A DNA stretch of 64,000 nucleotides from Allonocardiopsis opalescens (GTDB lineage Bacteria > Actinomycetota > Actinomycetes > Streptosporangiales > Streptosporangiaceae), in NCBI RefSeq assembly GCF_003002095.1, contig NZ_PVZC01000009.1, positions 186,001 through 250,000 of the forward strand. Reading direction: 5' to 3'. The notes beneath the pieces were generated by a model, which did not search any database, was not told the DNA's origin, and was given only the letters and a program-made list of their open reading frames with translations. Position 1 is the first letter of the stretch, and each line of letters begins with the position of its first letter. Of this stretch, positions 31,390-43,033 are shown one piece after another. Both the position numbers and the translations under genes were made by a program.

Positions 31390-32855
31390 ATCTGCCAATA
31401 TATGATCCAGGCGACGCGGACGATGCGGTCGACGCCGCGGGCGCTGATCTGGCCGCGGTCCATGGCGGCGGCCAGCGGGGTGAGGGCGTCGGGCCGCGGC
31501 GCGTAGCGGCGGCGGAGCTCGCCGCCGGGCACCTCGGCGTTGGTTCGCCACGGGGTGCCCTCCAGGCGCCGGCGGGCGCGGCGCCTGGCCTCGCCGACCC
31601 GGTCGGCCACCACCGCGCTCGGTTCGGCGAAGGCGCGGTCGGCCAGGAGTTCGGCGCGGCCCACCGGCTGCAGCTCGACCTTGACGTCGATGCGGTCCAG
31701 CAGCGGACCGGACAGCCGGGCCAGGTAGCGGCGGCGGGTGGCGGGCGGGCACTCGCAGCCGCTCGGGCCGACGGGCCGCGCGCACGGGCAGGGGTTGGCC
31801 GCCATGACGAACAGGAAGCGGGCCGGGAGCCGGGCGGTGGTGGTGGCGCGCGAGATCAGCACCTCCCCGGTCTCCAGGGGCTGGCGGAGCGCGTCCAGGA
31901 CGCCGTTGGAGAACTCGGGCGCCTCGTCCACGAACAGGATGCCCCGGTGGGCCTGGCTGGCCGCGCCCGGGCGGATGGCGCGGGAGCCGCCGCCCACGAT
32001 GGCGGCGCGGGTGGCGGTGTGGTGCGGCGCGCAGAAGGGCGGGGTGGTGATCAGCGGGCGGTCGTCCGGCAGGGTGCCCATGATCGAGTGGATCTTGGTG
32101 ACCTCCAGGGCCTCGGCCCCCTCCAGCGGCGGCAGCACCGAGGGCAGCCGCTCCGCCAGCATGGACTTGCCGGTGCCGGGCGGACCGACCATCCAGAGGT
32201 TGTGCGCGCCGGCCGCGCACACCTCCACGGCGCGCCGGGCCACCGGCTGCCCGGCGACGTCGGCGAGGTCGGGCGGCGGCATGTCGGGGGCCGCGGCCCG
32301 CGGGGCGGACCGCGGCTCCGGCGGCGGAGGCGGCGGCACCGGGTCGCCGCGCAGCCGGGCGAGGAGTCCGCCCAGCGACCACACCTCCGTGACGGTCAGC
32401 TCCGCGACCAGCCGCGCCTCGGCGGCGTTCTCGGCGGCCACGACCATCTCGCGGAAGCCGGCCCCCACCGCGGCGAGCGCGGCCGGGAGCACCCCGCGCA
32501 CCGGACGGGTCCGGCCGTCGAGCGCCAGTTCGGCCATGAACACGGTGTCGGCGACCGCCTCGACCGGGAGCTGGCCGTCGGCGGCGAGCAGGGCGACGGC
32601 GATGGCGAGGTCGAAGCCGCTGCCGCGCTTGGGCAGCGAGGCCGGGGAGAGGCTGACGGTCATCCTGGCGTCGGGCCAGTCCTCCCCGGTGTTGAGCACG
32701 GCCGCCCTGATGCGGTCGCGCGCCTCGCGCAGAGTGGTGTCGGGCAGGCCCACCAGGTTCAGCCCGGCGGTGCCGTTGCCGACGTGCGCCTCCACCTCGA
32801 CCGCGTGGCCGTCGACCCCGACCAGCGCCATGGCCCGGGTGCGTGCGAGGCCCAT
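31386..32855 (-). pseudogene. comM: comM/yifB, 3' end replaced by the prophage
   Basis: 489 codons of the YifB/ComM Mg-chelatase-like AAA+ helicase for branch migration in transformation. N-terminal Lon-S5-like domain, P-loop GPPGTGKS (224-231), VDEAPEF and the SARGVDRIVRVAW part of the C-terminal helical domain. Similarity stops at RVAW, replaced by IIYWQM and TGA. The usual family end (about 15-25 residues more) is missing, so the chromosomal copy is truncated although most domains remain. ATG 32855 overlaps the yraN stop (TGATG). Confidence 0.88.
31398..31425. other. attL junction of the prophage
   Basis: Host-like GC-rich comM codons change to AT-rich phage sequence around the codons for VAW-II. 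The crossover should lie within this short stretch. The matching attR with the comM 3' end should lie beyond the left end of the window. Confidence 0.7.
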
Positions 32856-33265
32856 CAGCCGATCCCCCGGACGTGGCGGACGCGCACCCCGCCGCCGGGG
32901 TCGGTGAGCAGCCCGATGACGTCGATGCGAAGCCTGCCGCGCACGGACCGCTCGGCGCGCCACAGCGCGCCCAGCCGCCGCAGCCGGGCCACCCGGCGGG
33001 CGTCGACCGCCTCCAGCGGGCTGCCGTAGCGGGTGCCCGACCGGGTCTTGACCTCGCAGACCACCAGCTTCGCGCCGCACCGGGCGACGATGTCGATCTC
33101 GCCGGCCGGGCAGCGCCAATTGCGGTCCAGGATCCGCATCCCCAGGGAGCGCAGATGCCTCGCCGCGAACTCCTCGCCCAAGCGCCCCAGCTCCCTGGGA
33201 CCGGCGGCCCTTCCGAGACCTGCCTCGCTGGGACCGGCCGGCGGCCGGCGCGGGTTGCCGTGCAT
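32855..33265 (-). CDS. yraN: YraN-family endonuclease-like protein (UPF0102)
   Basis: A 136-residue protein with the UPF0102 core: LGRLGEEFAARHLRSLG, ILDRNWRCPAGEIDIVA and VVCEVKTRSG, an E-D-(E-x-K) nuclease-like site. ATG 33265 is used because GGAGG lies 8 nt before it; an ATG two codons upstream touches the ribosome site. Adjacent to comM as in most actinobacteria. Precise role unknown; nucleic-acid processing is likely. Confidence 0.85.
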   Translation of the reverse strand: MHGNPRRPPAGPSEAGLGRAAGPRELGRLGEEFAARHLRSLGMRILDRNWRCPAGEIDIVARCGAKLVVCEVKTRSGTRYGSPLEAVDARRVARLRRLGALWRAERSVRGRLRIDVIGLLTDPGGGVRVRHVRGIG

Positions 33266-33405
33266 GGCCATCACCTCCGCGCACCAGCCTGCCGGGGCCG
33301 CACGCGGACCGGCCAGGCCGGACGGGCGCCTGTGCACAACCGGGGCGGCGGCGGCCCGCCTGTGGACGACCGCCTTGACACCGCGCCGCCCGCCGGCGCC
33401 GAACA

Positions 33406-33449
33406 GCCGTACGGCCCCGTGAGCGGCTGTGCTCACGGGGCCGTACGGC
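33406..33449 (-). terminator. Hairpin terminator
   Basis: Perfect 19-bp arms (33406-33424 and 33431-33449) with a 6-nt loop GGCTGT. It follows the gene at 33484 and precedes yraN-comM, so it likely ends the transcript from the right. No T run is visible. Confidence 0.7.
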
Positions 33450-33483
33450 CGCTCGAACGGTCGCCGAGGCCGGGCCGGGGCCG

Positions 33484-33798
33484 CTAGGGCGTGTCGGAGC
33501 CGGTGGCCGGCTGCCGGGGCCGGGTGTCGACCTCGCCGTCGGGCTGTCCCGGCACGGCGTTGGACACGTCGCGCGCCCAGGGGCGCCCTTCGTCGTCGGT
33601 GCCGCCGGTGGTGACCTGCACGCCCGGCGCGCTGCTGGGCGGCTCGGTGGCGGGGGCGCGCTCGGGGACCGGGCTGTCCTCGCGCCGCTCCCGGTCCACC
33701 GGCCGCACCGCGTCGCGCTGGTCGCCGCCGTGCGGGTCCGTGCCCCGGTCGCTCAGTTCGTCGGCTCGGGCCGGGTAGGCGTCACGTCGCTCGGCCAT
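33484..33798 (-). CDS. Hypothetical hydrophilic protein
   Basis: A 104-residue protein, very rich in Asp, Pro, Gly and Arg and probably disordered (MAERRDAYPARADELSDRG ... QPATGSDTP). The second of two adjacent ATGs (33798) has GAGGAGG at the better distance. Location between DUF2469 and yraN. No recognised family; could be actinomycete-specific. Confidence 0.6.
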   Translation of the reverse strand: MAERRDAYPARADELSDRGTDPHGGDQRDAVRPVDRERREDSPVPERAPATEPPSSAPGVQVTTGGTDDEGRPWARDVSNAVPGQPDGEVDTRPRQPATGSDTP

Positions 33799-33871
33799 CA
33801 TGGCCTCCTCTCGGGCGGTGGGGCCGTGCACCCCCTCGGGCTACCCGCGGCCGAGCGGCGTGAACATCGCC

Positions 33872-34198
33872 TCAGCCGCCGCCGCTCCGGTCGTCGGGGA
33901 TCTCGAACTCGCTCTTGGCCAGTTCCTCGACGTTGACGTCCTTGAAGGTCACCACGCGCACGTTCTTGACGAACCGCGCCGGCCGGTACATGTCCCACAC
34001 CCACGCGTCCTGCATGGTGACCTCGAAGTACAGCTCGCCCGTCTCGGTGCTGCGCGGTTGCAGGTCGACCTGGTTGGTGAGGTAGAACCTGCGCTCGGTC
34101 TCAACGACATAGCCGAACAGCCCCACGACGTCGCGGTACTCGCGGTAGAGCTGCAGCTCCATCTCGGCTTCGTACTTCTCAAGATCCTCTGAGCTCAT
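33872..34198 (-). CDS. DUF2469 family protein
   Basis: A 108-residue protein with the highly conserved actinobacterial sequence MSSEDLEKYEAEMELQLYR and VVGLFGYVVETERRFYL, then WVWDMYRPARFVKNVRVVTF. Function of the family is not known. Always near lepB-rplS in actinobacteria; here it overlaps the lepB stop by 4 nt (ATGA). Confidence 0.92.
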   Translation of the reverse strand: MSSEDLEKYEAEMELQLYREYRDVVGLFGYVVETERRFYLTNQVDLQPRSTETGELYFEVTMQDAWVWDMYRPARFVKNVRVVTFKDVNVEELAKSEFEIPDDRSGGG

Positions 34199-35175
34199 CT
34201 GTCGCTCGACCTCCTCTCGATGCCCGCCCGCCACCTGCGGACGGCGGCGCGCCCGGCCAGAGTAAGCGGAACCGCCCCGGCGAGGCCAAGCCCCAGCGGG
34301 GTGGCGGCCGCCACGTGGCCCGGTGCGGCCAGTGCGGTCTGCTCGAAGGTGCCGGGCGCCGCCAGCACCGTCCACCGCTCGAACGGCCACACGATGACGA
34401 ACGCGCTGCCCAGCACCCGCTCTTCCGGGATGGTGCCGCCGCCCGGGTCGTTCTGGTGCCGGCGGGAGTCGTAGGAGATCGAGCGGTGGTCGCCCATCAC
34501 CCAGTACTGCCCCGCACCCACGGTCACCGGGCCGAACGGCTCCTGCGACGGGGCGTCGCCGGGGAACAGGTACTCCTCCTCGTCCAGCGCCGCGCCGTTG
34601 ACCGTCACCCGCCCCTGGTCGTCGCAGCAGGCCACCACGTCGCCGGGCACGCCCACGACCCGCTTGATGTAGTCGCGCCCGGTCGGCACCACCCCGAAGG
34701 TCTCCCCCACCCAGCGCAGCGCCGCCGACACCGGGTCGCCGGGCGCCTCGGCGGCGGGGGCGGGCTCGTCCCAGGAGTCGGTGCCGTTGAAGACGATGAC
34801 CTCGCCGCGCTCGATGTCGCGGAAGTGGTGGATGAACTTGTTGACCAGCACCCGGTCCCCGACGAGCAGGGTGTTCTCCATCGACTGGGACGGGATGAAG
34901 AACGCCTGCACCACCCAGGTCTTGATCACCAGCGCCAGGCCGAGTGCGACCAGGATGAGTATCGGCAGCTCCCGCCAGAACGAACCGCTCTTCGAGCGGC
35001 GGCCGCGGCGGCCGCGGGTCCGCTCGGCCCTGGGCGCACCGGACGGGGCGCCCTCCTCGGTCTCCGCTTCCCTGGCTTCGGCGCCCCCCGCGCCCGCCGG
35101 GTCCTCCGCGCCGACTGACGCGGGGCGGCCGTCGGCCGCTGGTGGACGTGATCCCCCCGTGTCATCACTGGTCAC
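34195..35175 (-). CDS. lepB: Signal peptidase I
   Basis: A 326-residue membrane protease that removes signal peptides. A 60-residue disordered cytoplasmic N-terminus, one span (LPILILVALGLALVI), then PSQSMENTLL with nucleophile S98 and DYIKRVVGVPGD with general base K171, and the GDHRSISYDSR box. A second hydrophobic C-terminal segment precedes a basic tail. Starts at GTG 35175. Gene order rplS-lepB-DUF2469 is standard. Confidence 0.95.
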   Translation of the reverse strand: MTSDDTGGSRPPAADGRPASVGAEDPAGAGGAEAREAETEEGAPSGAPRAERTRGRRGRRSKSGSFWRELPILILVALGLALVIKTWVVQAFFIPSQSMENTLLVGDRVLVNKFIHHFRDIERGEVIVFNGTDSWDEPAPAAEAPGDPVSAALRWVGETFGVVPTGRDYIKRVVGVPGDVVACCDDQGRVTVNGAALDEEEYLFPGDAPSQEPFGPVTVGAGQYWVMGDHRSISYDSRRHQNDPGGGTIPEERVLGSAFVIVWPFERWTVLAAPGTFEQTALAAPGHVAAATPLGLGLAGAVPLTLAGRAAVRRWRAGIERRSSDR

Positions 35176-35246
35176 CGGACCAGCGTACTAAGGGAGGCCG
35201 CGCCGTCCCGGTATTGGCGCGGCCGGGACCAGGGCGGATACGCGAA

Positions 35247-35286
35247 CGGGCCCGGCCGCGCCGGACAGGCGCGCGGACCGGGCCCG
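35247..35286 (-). terminator. Terminator after rplS
   Basis: Imperfect GC-rich inverted repeat, CGGGCCCGG with CCGCGCC on one side against GGCGCGCGG and CCGGGCCCG on the other. Lies 30 bp after the rplS stop. Confidence 0.55.
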
Positions 35287-35315
35287 CGGCGGCGGCGCGC
35301 TGGGCGCGCCCGCCG

Positions 35316-35672
35316 TCAGAAGTCGCGGCGCTCCTTGATGCGCGCGGCCTTGCCGCGCAGCTCGCGCAGGTAGTACAGCTTGGCGCGGCGCACCCGGCCC
35401 CGGCTGACGACCTCGATCTTCTCGATCGCGGGGGTGTGCACCGGGAAGGTGCGCTCGACTCCCACGCCGTAGCTGATCTTGCGGATCGTGAAGGTCTCAC
35501 GGATGCCGGAACCCTGGCGGGCGATCACGACGCCCTTGAATACCTGGATGCGGGAGCGGTTGCCCTCCTTCACCCGGACGTTGACGTTGAGCGTGTCGCC
35601 CGGGCGGAAGGCCGGGACGTCTTCGGCGGAGCGCAGCCGGCTCTGCTCGAGCTCCTGGATTGCGGTGTGCAT
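35316..35672 (-). CDS. rplS: Ribosomal protein L19
   Basis: 118 residues, full length: [69 protein letters not shown] and the [17 protein letters not shown] end. Located in the rpsP-rimM-trmD-rplS cluster, with a 158-bp gap to trmD. Confidence 0.98.
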   Translation of the reverse strand: MHTAIQELEQSRLRSAEDVPAFRPGDTLNVNVRVKEGNRSRIQVFKGVVIARQGSGIRETFTIRKISYGVGVERTFPVHTPAIEKIEVVSRGRVRRAKLYYLRELRGKAARIKERRDF

Positions 35673-35830
35673 CTCGGCGGTTCCTCATCTGAGCGCGCCG
35701 CAGCCGGCATCAGGGCTGCCGGTGGGCGGGTGGTCTGCCGGGGCGCGGGCCGGCCGCGGATGGCCGGGCGGCGCCCCTCGGACTGCCGTTCGTCACGGCC
35801 TCCTGAGTGCGCATGAGAGGAACGACCTAG

Positions 35831-36634
35831 TCAGTCTGCCACATCCTGGACGGTGCCCGGAACGCGGACGGAGTCCAGCACCTCCAGGTCCCGCCGGTCC
35901 AGATCGTCGGGACCGCGCCCGGCGAGCAGCTCGGGCCGGTTGGCCGCGGTGCGCAGCAGCGCCTGGTCGCGACGCCAGCGCGCGACCGCGCCGTGGTCGC
36001 CCGACAGCAGCACCGCGGGCACCTCGTGCTCCCGCCAGCTGGCCGGCTTGGTGTAGACGGGTCCTTCGAGCAGTGCGGACATGGGCCCGGCCGCGAAGGA
36101 GTCGTCCACGACGGAGTCGGCGTTGCCGAGCACGCCGGGCAGCAGCCGGCTGACGGCCTCGATGATGACCAGCGCGGCCGACTCGCCCCCGGCCAGCACG
36201 TAGTCGCCGATGCTCAGCTCATCGACCGGCATCCGCTGCCGCGCGTCCTCGACCACCCGGGCGTCGATGCCCTCGTAGCGGCCGCAGGCGAACAGCAGCC
36301 ACGGCTCCGCCGCGAGTCGCTGCGCGTGGACCTGCGTGAACGGGCGCCCGCTCGGTGTCGGCACCACCAGCCGGGGCACCGGCGCCGCCGGGCCGGCCTC
36401 GCGCCCGGCCGCGAGCACCGCGTCCAGGGCCCGCCCCCACGGCTCCGGCTTCATCACCATGCCGGGCCCGCCGCCGTAGGGGGTGTCGTCCACCGTGCGG
36501 TGCCGGTCGGTGGTCCAGTCGCGCAGCTGGTGCACCTCGATGTCCAGGATGCCCGCGGCACGGGCCTTGCCCAGCAGCGAGACGTCCAGCGGAGCGAAGT
36601 ACTCCGGGAAGATGCTCACGATGTCGATGCGCAT
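35831..36634 (-). CDS. trmD: tRNA (guanine-N1-)-methyltransferase
   Basis: A 267-residue SPOUT enzyme that makes m1G37 in tRNA. N-terminal [16 protein letters not shown], then [42 protein letters not shown] and [15 protein letters not shown], all the family motifs and the trefoil knot. C-terminal domain is normal. Lies 52 bp after rimM. Confidence 0.97.
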   Translation of the reverse strand: MRIDIVSIFPEYFAPLDVSLLGKARAAGILDIEVHQLRDWTTDRHRTVDDTPYGGGPGMVMKPEPWGRALDAVLAAGREAGPAAPVPRLVVPTPSGRPFTQVHAQRLAAEPWLLFACGRYEGIDARVVEDARQRMPVDELSIGDYVLAGGESAALVIIEAVSRLLPGVLGNADSVVDDSFAAGPMSALLEGPVYTKPASWREHEVPAVLLSGDHGAVARWRRDQALLRTAANRPELLAGRGPDDLDRRDLEVLDSVRVPGTVQDVAD

Positions 36635-36686
36635 TGCCGCTCCGTAGTGGCCACACCCGGCGGGGTGCCGCCGGGTGCCGGTTCCG

Positions 36687-37205
36687 TCAGCCCAGTTCGA
36701 GCAGGCCCGGCGGCGGGTCGAGCACCAGCCGGCCGCCGTCGAGGTCGACCTCGGGCACGATCGGGCCGACGAAGGGCACCAGCGCCTCGCCGCCGTCGGG
36801 CAGCCGCAGCACCAGCACGTCCTGGCTGTGGTGCAGCACGTCGACCACCTCGCCCACCCGGGTGCCGTCGGCCAGCTCGGCCGCCAGGCCGATCAGCTGG
36901 TGGTCGTAGAACTCGTCGGGGTCGCCGGTGTCGGGCAGGGTGGCGGAGTCCACCGCCAGCAGCACGCCCTTGAGCCGTTCGGCGGCGTCGCGGTCGGCGA
37001 CGCCGGCGAACCTGACCAGCAGGCTGCCCGAGTGGTTCCGGACGGACTTCACCGTGAGCGGCCCGGCCTCGGCCGGTTCGGTGAGCAGCCGCGCCCCCGC
37101 GGTGAAGCGCTCCTCGGGGGTGTCGGTGCGTACCTCGACGACGACCTCGCCCCGGATGCCGTGCGGGCGGCGCACCTGGCCGACCACGAGGATCACCTCA
37201 GCCAC
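36687..37205 (-). CDS. rimM: 16S rRNA maturation factor RimM
   Basis: A 172-residue protein. GTG 37205 puts the conserved [17 protein letters not shown] at the N-terminus; a longer start at 37235 has no support. PRC-barrel domain follows ([38 protein letters not shown]). Helps mature the head of the 30S subunit and binds S19. Part of the rpsP-KH-rimM-trmD cluster. Confidence 0.95.
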   Translation of the reverse strand: MAEVILVVGQVRRPHGIRGEVVVEVRTDTPEERFTAGARLLTEPAEAGPLTVKSVRNHSGSLLVRFAGVADRDAAERLKGVLLAVDSATLPDTGDPDEFYDHQLIGLAAELADGTRVGEVVDVLHHSQDVLVLRLPDGGEALVPFVGPIVPEVDLDGGRLVLDPPPGLLELG

Positions 37206-37303
37206 CCCGCACCGCTCCGGACGGCGCGCCCCCAACGGACGAGGGGTCCGACCGGGCGGACGCGGCCGCCTGGCAGGACCCCTGGTCCGACGAGGGTCGG
37301 ACC

Positions 37304-37546
37304 TCAGCGGACCTCATGGAGGTCCAGCAGGTCGACCCGGACGTACCGGCCGCCGCCGAGCGCGCCCACGACGGTGCGCAGCGACTTGGCGGTTCGGCCG
37401 TTGCGGCCGATGACCTTGCCGAGGTCGTCGGGGTGCACGCGCACCTCGATGACCTTGCCCTTGCGGAGGCGCCGGGTGCGCACCCGGACCTCGTCCGGGT
37501 GCTCCACGATGCCCTTGACCAGGTGTTCAAGAGCCTCTTCGAGCAC
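37304..37546 (-). CDS. KH-domain RNA-binding protein (KhpA/YlqC type)
   Basis: An 80-residue protein with the KH GxxG loop (KVIGRNGRTAKSLR) and the N-terminal LEEALEHLVKGIVEHPDEV found in the family. GTG 37546, 1 bp after the rpsP stop, so translation is coupled. In other Gram-positives it pairs with KhpB/Jag and binds RNA broadly. Confidence 0.93.
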   Translation of the reverse strand: MLEEALEHLVKGIVEHPDEVRVRTRRLRKGKVIEVRVHPDDLGKVIGRNGRTAKSLRTVVGALGGGRYVRVDLLDLHEVR

Positions 37547-37547
37547 T

Positions 37548-38015
37548 TCAGGCCCCGCCCTCGGATGCCGGGGCGTCGCCCTCCGCCGCAGGGGTCTCGG
37601 CCGGCTGCTCGCTCGCCTTGGCCTTGGGCTCGGACTTCTTGCCGCCCCGGCCCTTGTTGTCGTCGCCGCTGTTCAGCACGAGCTCCTTGAGCACGGACTG
37701 GAACTCGGCCTCGCGGTCGGGCTTGGGCTCGGCCTGCTTGAGCGGCCCCGGGGCGGGCAGGCCCTTGAACTTCTGCCAGTCACCGGTGAGCTTGAGCAGG
37801 TGCAGCACCGGCTCGGTCGGCTGCGCGCCGACCCCCAGCCAGTACTGGGCGCGCTCGGAGTTCACCTGGATCAGGCTGGGCTCTTCCTTGGGGTGGTACT
37901 TGCCGATCTCCTCGATCGCGCGTCCGTCGCGCTTGGTGCGGGAGTCGGCGATGACGATGCGGTACTGCGGCGTACGGATCTTCCCCATACGCTTGAGCTT
38001 GATCTTGACGGCCAC
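37548..38015 (-). CDS. rpsP: Ribosomal protein S16
   Basis: 155 residues from GTG 38015. S16 core ([71 protein letters not shown]). The C-terminal 70 residues are a Lys/Glu/Ala-rich extension common in actinobacteria. The frame is open upstream, but the core defines the start. Confidence 0.97.
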   Translation of the reverse strand: MAVKIKLKRMGKIRTPQYRIVIADSRTKRDGRAIEEIGKYHPKEEPSLIQVNSERAQYWLGVGAQPTEPVLHLLKLTGDWQKFKGLPAPGPLKQAEPKPDREAEFQSVLKELVLNSGDDNKGRGGKKSEPKAKASEQPAETPAAEGDAPASEGGA

Positions 38016-38210
38016 GAGTGCGGTCTTCTCCTGATAAGGCGGTGATTGGCCGCGGCGCCGGAGCCCGTGGGGTTGGGCTGCGCCGCGTCCGGTGGACGTG
38101 GATGCCGTGAGAAGTAGAGGGCCGCTCAGGACACCGTTAGTCAGCAACCTATTGTGCCAGACGCCCGGGGGTGCCGTGCGCCACGCGCGGACCGGGGCCG
38201 GCGGGGCGGC

Positions 38211-39812
38211 TCACTTCTTCTTCGGCTGGCGCAGCGCGGAGAGGTCGGGCAGCCCGAGACCGGGCGGCAGCTGCGGTACCGCGCCGGGCGCGCCGCCACC
38301 GAGGCCCGGCGGCAGCTGGGGCGGGGCGTCGGCCTGCTCCTCGCGCCTGGCCTGGCGCTCGGCGGCCTTCTGCGCCTCGCGCTCGGCCGCCTTGGCGGGG
38401 TTGCCGATCCGCTGCTTGCCCTTCTTCTTGGCCTGCTGCTTGGCGGCCTTGGTGGCCTTGCGGCGGCCGCCGCCCATGCCGGGCAGCCCGCCCATGCCGG
38501 GGAGGCCGCCGCCCGCCGACATCTGCTTCATCATCTTGCGGGCCTCGAAGAAGCGGGTGACCAGGCCGCTGACGTCGCCGATCTGGGTGCCGGAGCCGGC
38601 CGCGATCCTGGCCCGCCGCGAGCCGTTGATGATCTTGGGGTCCTGCCGCTCCCCCGGGGTCATCGAGCGGATGATCGCCGCGACGCGGTCGAGGTCCTTG
38701 TCGTCGATATTGCTGATCTGGTCGCGCATCTGGCCCATGCCGGGCATCATGCCGAGCAGGTTGCCGATCGGCCCGAGCTTGCGGACCATCATCATCTGCT
38801 CGAGGAAGTCGTCGAGGGTGAAGTCGTCGCCGGAGGCCAGCTTGCCGGCCATCCGCGCCGCGTCCTCGGCGTCGAAGGTGCGCTCGGCCTGCTCGATCAG
38901 GGTGAGGATGTCGCCCATGTCGAGGATCCGGCCGGCCATGCGGTCGGGGTGGAAGACGTCGAAGTCGTCCAGCTTCTCACCGGTGGACGCGAACATGATC
39001 GGGCGCTCGGTGATGTGCCGGATGGACAGCGCCGCACCGCCGCGGGCGTCGCCGTCGAGCTTGGTGAGCACCACGCCGTCGAAGCCGACGCCGTCGGCGA
39101 AGGCCTGCGCGGTGTTCACCGCGTCCTGGCCGATCATGGCGTCGACCACGAACAGGATCTCGTCGGGCCGGACCGCGTCGCGGATGTCGGCGGCCTGGCG
39201 CATCATCTCCTCGTCGATGCCCAGGCGGCCGGCGGTGTCGATGATGACCACGTCGTGGTTGGCGCGCCGCGCGTGCTCGATGGAGTCGCGGGCCACCTGC
39301 ACGGGGTCGCCGACGCCGTTGCCCGGCTCGGGCGCGAAGACCGCCACCCCGGCGCGCTCGCCGAGCACCTGGAGCTGGGTGACGGCATTGGGCCGCTGGA
39401 GGTCGGCCGCCACCAGCAGCGGGGCGTTGCGCTGCGCCACCAGCCAGGTGGCGAGCTTGCCGGCCAGGGTGGTCTTACCGGCGCCCTGCAGACCGGCCAG
39501 CATGATCACCGTGGGCGGGGTCTTGGCGAAGCGGATCCGCCGGGTCTCGCCGCCGAGGATCTCGATGAGCTCCTCGTTGACGATCTTGACGACCTGCTGG
39601 GCCGGGTTGAGGGCGCGCGAGACCTCCTCGCCCCTGGCCCGCTCCTTGACCCGGGCGATGAAGGCGCGCACGACCGGAAGCGCGACGTCCGCTTCGAGCA
39701 GGGCGATCCGGATCTCGCGGGCGGTCGCGTCGATGTCGGCGTCCGACAGGCGGCCCTTGCTCCGCAGGCCGGAGAAGACCGAAGTGAGGCGGTCGGAGAG
39801 CGTCTCGAACAC
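38211..39812 (-). CDS. ffh: Signal recognition particle protein
   Basis: A 533-residue SRP54 GTPase. N domain, then G domain with GLQGAGKTTLAGK (107-119), VVIIDTAGRLGID and TKLDGDARGGA. The C-terminal M domain is Met/Gly-rich (MMKQMSAGGGLPGMGG), which binds signal peptides and 4.5S RNA. A basic tail ends in LRQPKKK. Binds FtsY (43417). 195 bp separate it from rpsP. Confidence 0.97.
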   Translation of the reverse strand: MFETLSDRLTSVFSGLRSKGRLSDADIDATAREIRIALLEADVALPVVRAFIARVKERARGEEVSRALNPAQQVVKIVNEELIEILGGETRRIRFAKTPPTVIMLAGLQGAGKTTLAGKLATWLVAQRNAPLLVAADLQRPNAVTQLQVLGERAGVAVFAPEPGNGVGDPVQVARDSIEHARRANHDVVIIDTAGRLGIDEEMMRQAADIRDAVRPDEILFVVDAMIGQDAVNTAQAFADGVGFDGVVLTKLDGDARGGAALSIRHITERPIMFASTGEKLDDFDVFHPDRMAGRILDMGDILTLIEQAERTFDAEDAARMAGKLASGDDFTLDDFLEQMMMVRKLGPIGNLLGMMPGMGQMRDQISNIDDKDLDRVAAIIRSMTPGERQDPKIINGSRRARIAAGSGTQIGDVSGLVTRFFEARKMMKQMSAGGGLPGMGGLPGMGGGRRKATKAAKQQAKKKGKQRIGNPAKAAEREAQKAAERQARREEQADAPPQLPPGLGGGAPGAVPQLPPGLGLPDLSALRQPKKK

Positions 39813-39907
39813 GAGTCAGGCCATCCCTCTCGCAGCGGCTGGTGCACGAACAACTAAGGGTATCGGCTTCCCGCCGGACGGGGCGCCCTCCCGCCCGCCG
39901 GACCGGC

Positions 39908-41056
39908 TCAGCCCAGCGCCTGCTCGACCGCGTCGAACTCCTCGCCGACCGCGCCCTGCAGCTCGTCCAGCTCCTCGCCGTTGAGCGCCCGGGCCACGAC
40001 GTAGGCGTCGGCCTGGATCTGGTACTCGACGCCCGGGGTGAGCTCCCACTCGGCGCTGCACGACAGGGTGGCAGTGGCGTCGGGCTCGATGGTGCGGGTG
40101 TCGTTGCAGTCGCGGTCGTCCAGCCCCTCGGCGGTGAACTGCACCTGGAGCCGGGCGTGGACGGGGGTCGGCTCGACGCCGGCGGCGAAGCTGCTGCTGA
40201 CCTCGGCCGCGGCCTCGCAGCTGCCGGACTCGCTGTCGCAGTTGAGGTCGAGGTCGCCCTCGACGGTCAGCCGGGGCAGCACGCTGTAGGCGCCGTCGAG
40301 GGAGCCGACCGCCCCCACGACCTCCTCGCGCAGCGCGGCCACGCCCTGGGCGTCAAGCGGCTGGACGTCCAGCACCGCGGGCGAGGCGGGGTCGGCCTCG
40401 GCGCCGGCGACCGGGGGCAGCAGGGTGGGATCGTCGACGCGGACGACCTGGTGCGGCTCGGCCTCGGTGACGAAGACGAAGCCGCCGGAGGTGGGCACCT
40501 GGAAGACCGGGACCTCGTTCAGCGAGGTCAGCTCGGGGGCACTCGTGGCCGCGGAGTCGGCGAGCGCCCCCTGGACCTGGGCGCCCACCGTCTCGGGCAG
40601 CAGCGCCTCGCGCGGGTCGAAGCTCAGGTAGTCGGGGGTGACCCGCACCCAGCGGTCCTCGTAGCGGGACGCGACGTCCTCGGCGGCGCCGTGGCCGGTC
40701 CAGAACTCGGCGTCGGAGCGGACGTAGGTCTGATCGGCCGCGCTCAGCACCCGGATCTCGCGGCCGCCCTGGTCGAAGGCGCCGTAGACCACGCCGCCCT
40801 GGGTGACCTGGAGTTCGATGCGGTCCTCGGGCTCCTCGCTGTCGTCGGAGCTCCAGGTGTAGCTCACCGCGGGGGCGCCGGCCAGGCCGGCCGCCGCCTC
40901 GTTGGCGGCCTGCCCGCCGGCGACGCGCAGCGGGTCGGCGGTCGGACCGGAGTCGCCGCCGAGGCCGTCGAGGATGCCGCAACCGGTCGCGCCGGCCAGC
41001 ACGACCGCTGCGGCCAGCGCCCACGCGGACCGGACACGGGTGCTGCTACCAGCCAT
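39908..41056 (-). CDS. Putative secreted lipoprotein
   Basis: A 382-residue protein. Signal peptide with RVRSAWALAAAVVLAGATGC, so the lipobox Cys is C26. The mature part is acidic and beta-rich and resembles LppX/LprG-type lipoproteins (domain with repeated YTWSSDD, VSDAEF-like and a LDLNCDSESGSCE Cys pair). Ligand unknown. ATG 41056 with a nearby GGAGG-like site. Sits alone between the glnB terminator and ffh. Confidence 0.7.
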   Translation of the reverse strand: MAGSSTRVRSAWALAAAVVLAGATGCGILDGLGGDSGPTADPLRVAGGQAANEAAAGLAGAPAVSYTWSSDDSEEPEDRIELQVTQGGVVYGAFDQGGREIRVLSAADQTYVRSDAEFWTGHGAAEDVASRYEDRWVRVTPDYLSFDPREALLPETVGAQVQGALADSAATSAPELTSLNEVPVFQVPTSGGFVFVTEAEPHQVVRVDDPTLLPPVAGAEADPASPAVLDVQPLDAQGVAALREEVVGAVGSLDGAYSVLPRLTVEGDLDLNCDSESGSCEAAAEVSSSFAAGVEPTPVHARLQVQFTAEGLDDRDCNDTRTIEPDATATLSCSAEWELTPGVEYQIQADAYVVARALNGEELDELQGAVGEEFDAVEQALG

Positions 41057-41249
41057 GGTTCTGGTTCCTCCCGGAAGGGGTCGGCCCGGGGAAGCAGGGC
41101 CTGATGTGCAGCCCAATGTACCGAGCGGAGCGGAGTGATGATGACCATCGCGGTCCGGCGGCGGTGGTCGCGGCCGGCGGCCCTCCGGCCACTGCGACGC
41201 GCGGCGGCTTGCGCGCGTTCCCGCCGCGGCGCGGGCCTTCCGCAACGGA

Positions 41250-41285
41250 GGAGAGGGCGCCGGCCGACCGGCCGGCGCCCTCTCC
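41250..41285 (-). terminator. Terminator of amtB-glnB
   Basis: Perfect 16-bp arms (41250-41265 and 41270-41285) with a 4-nt loop, starting 58 bp after the glnB stop. The rest of the 285-bp gap 41057-41342 shows no gene. Confidence 0.88.
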
Positions 41286-41342
41286 GCGCCCCCACGACGG
41301 TCGCCGTCGACCGGATCGCGGTTGTCTCCGCTTGCCCGTCCG

Positions 41343-43033
<1,691 letters not shown>

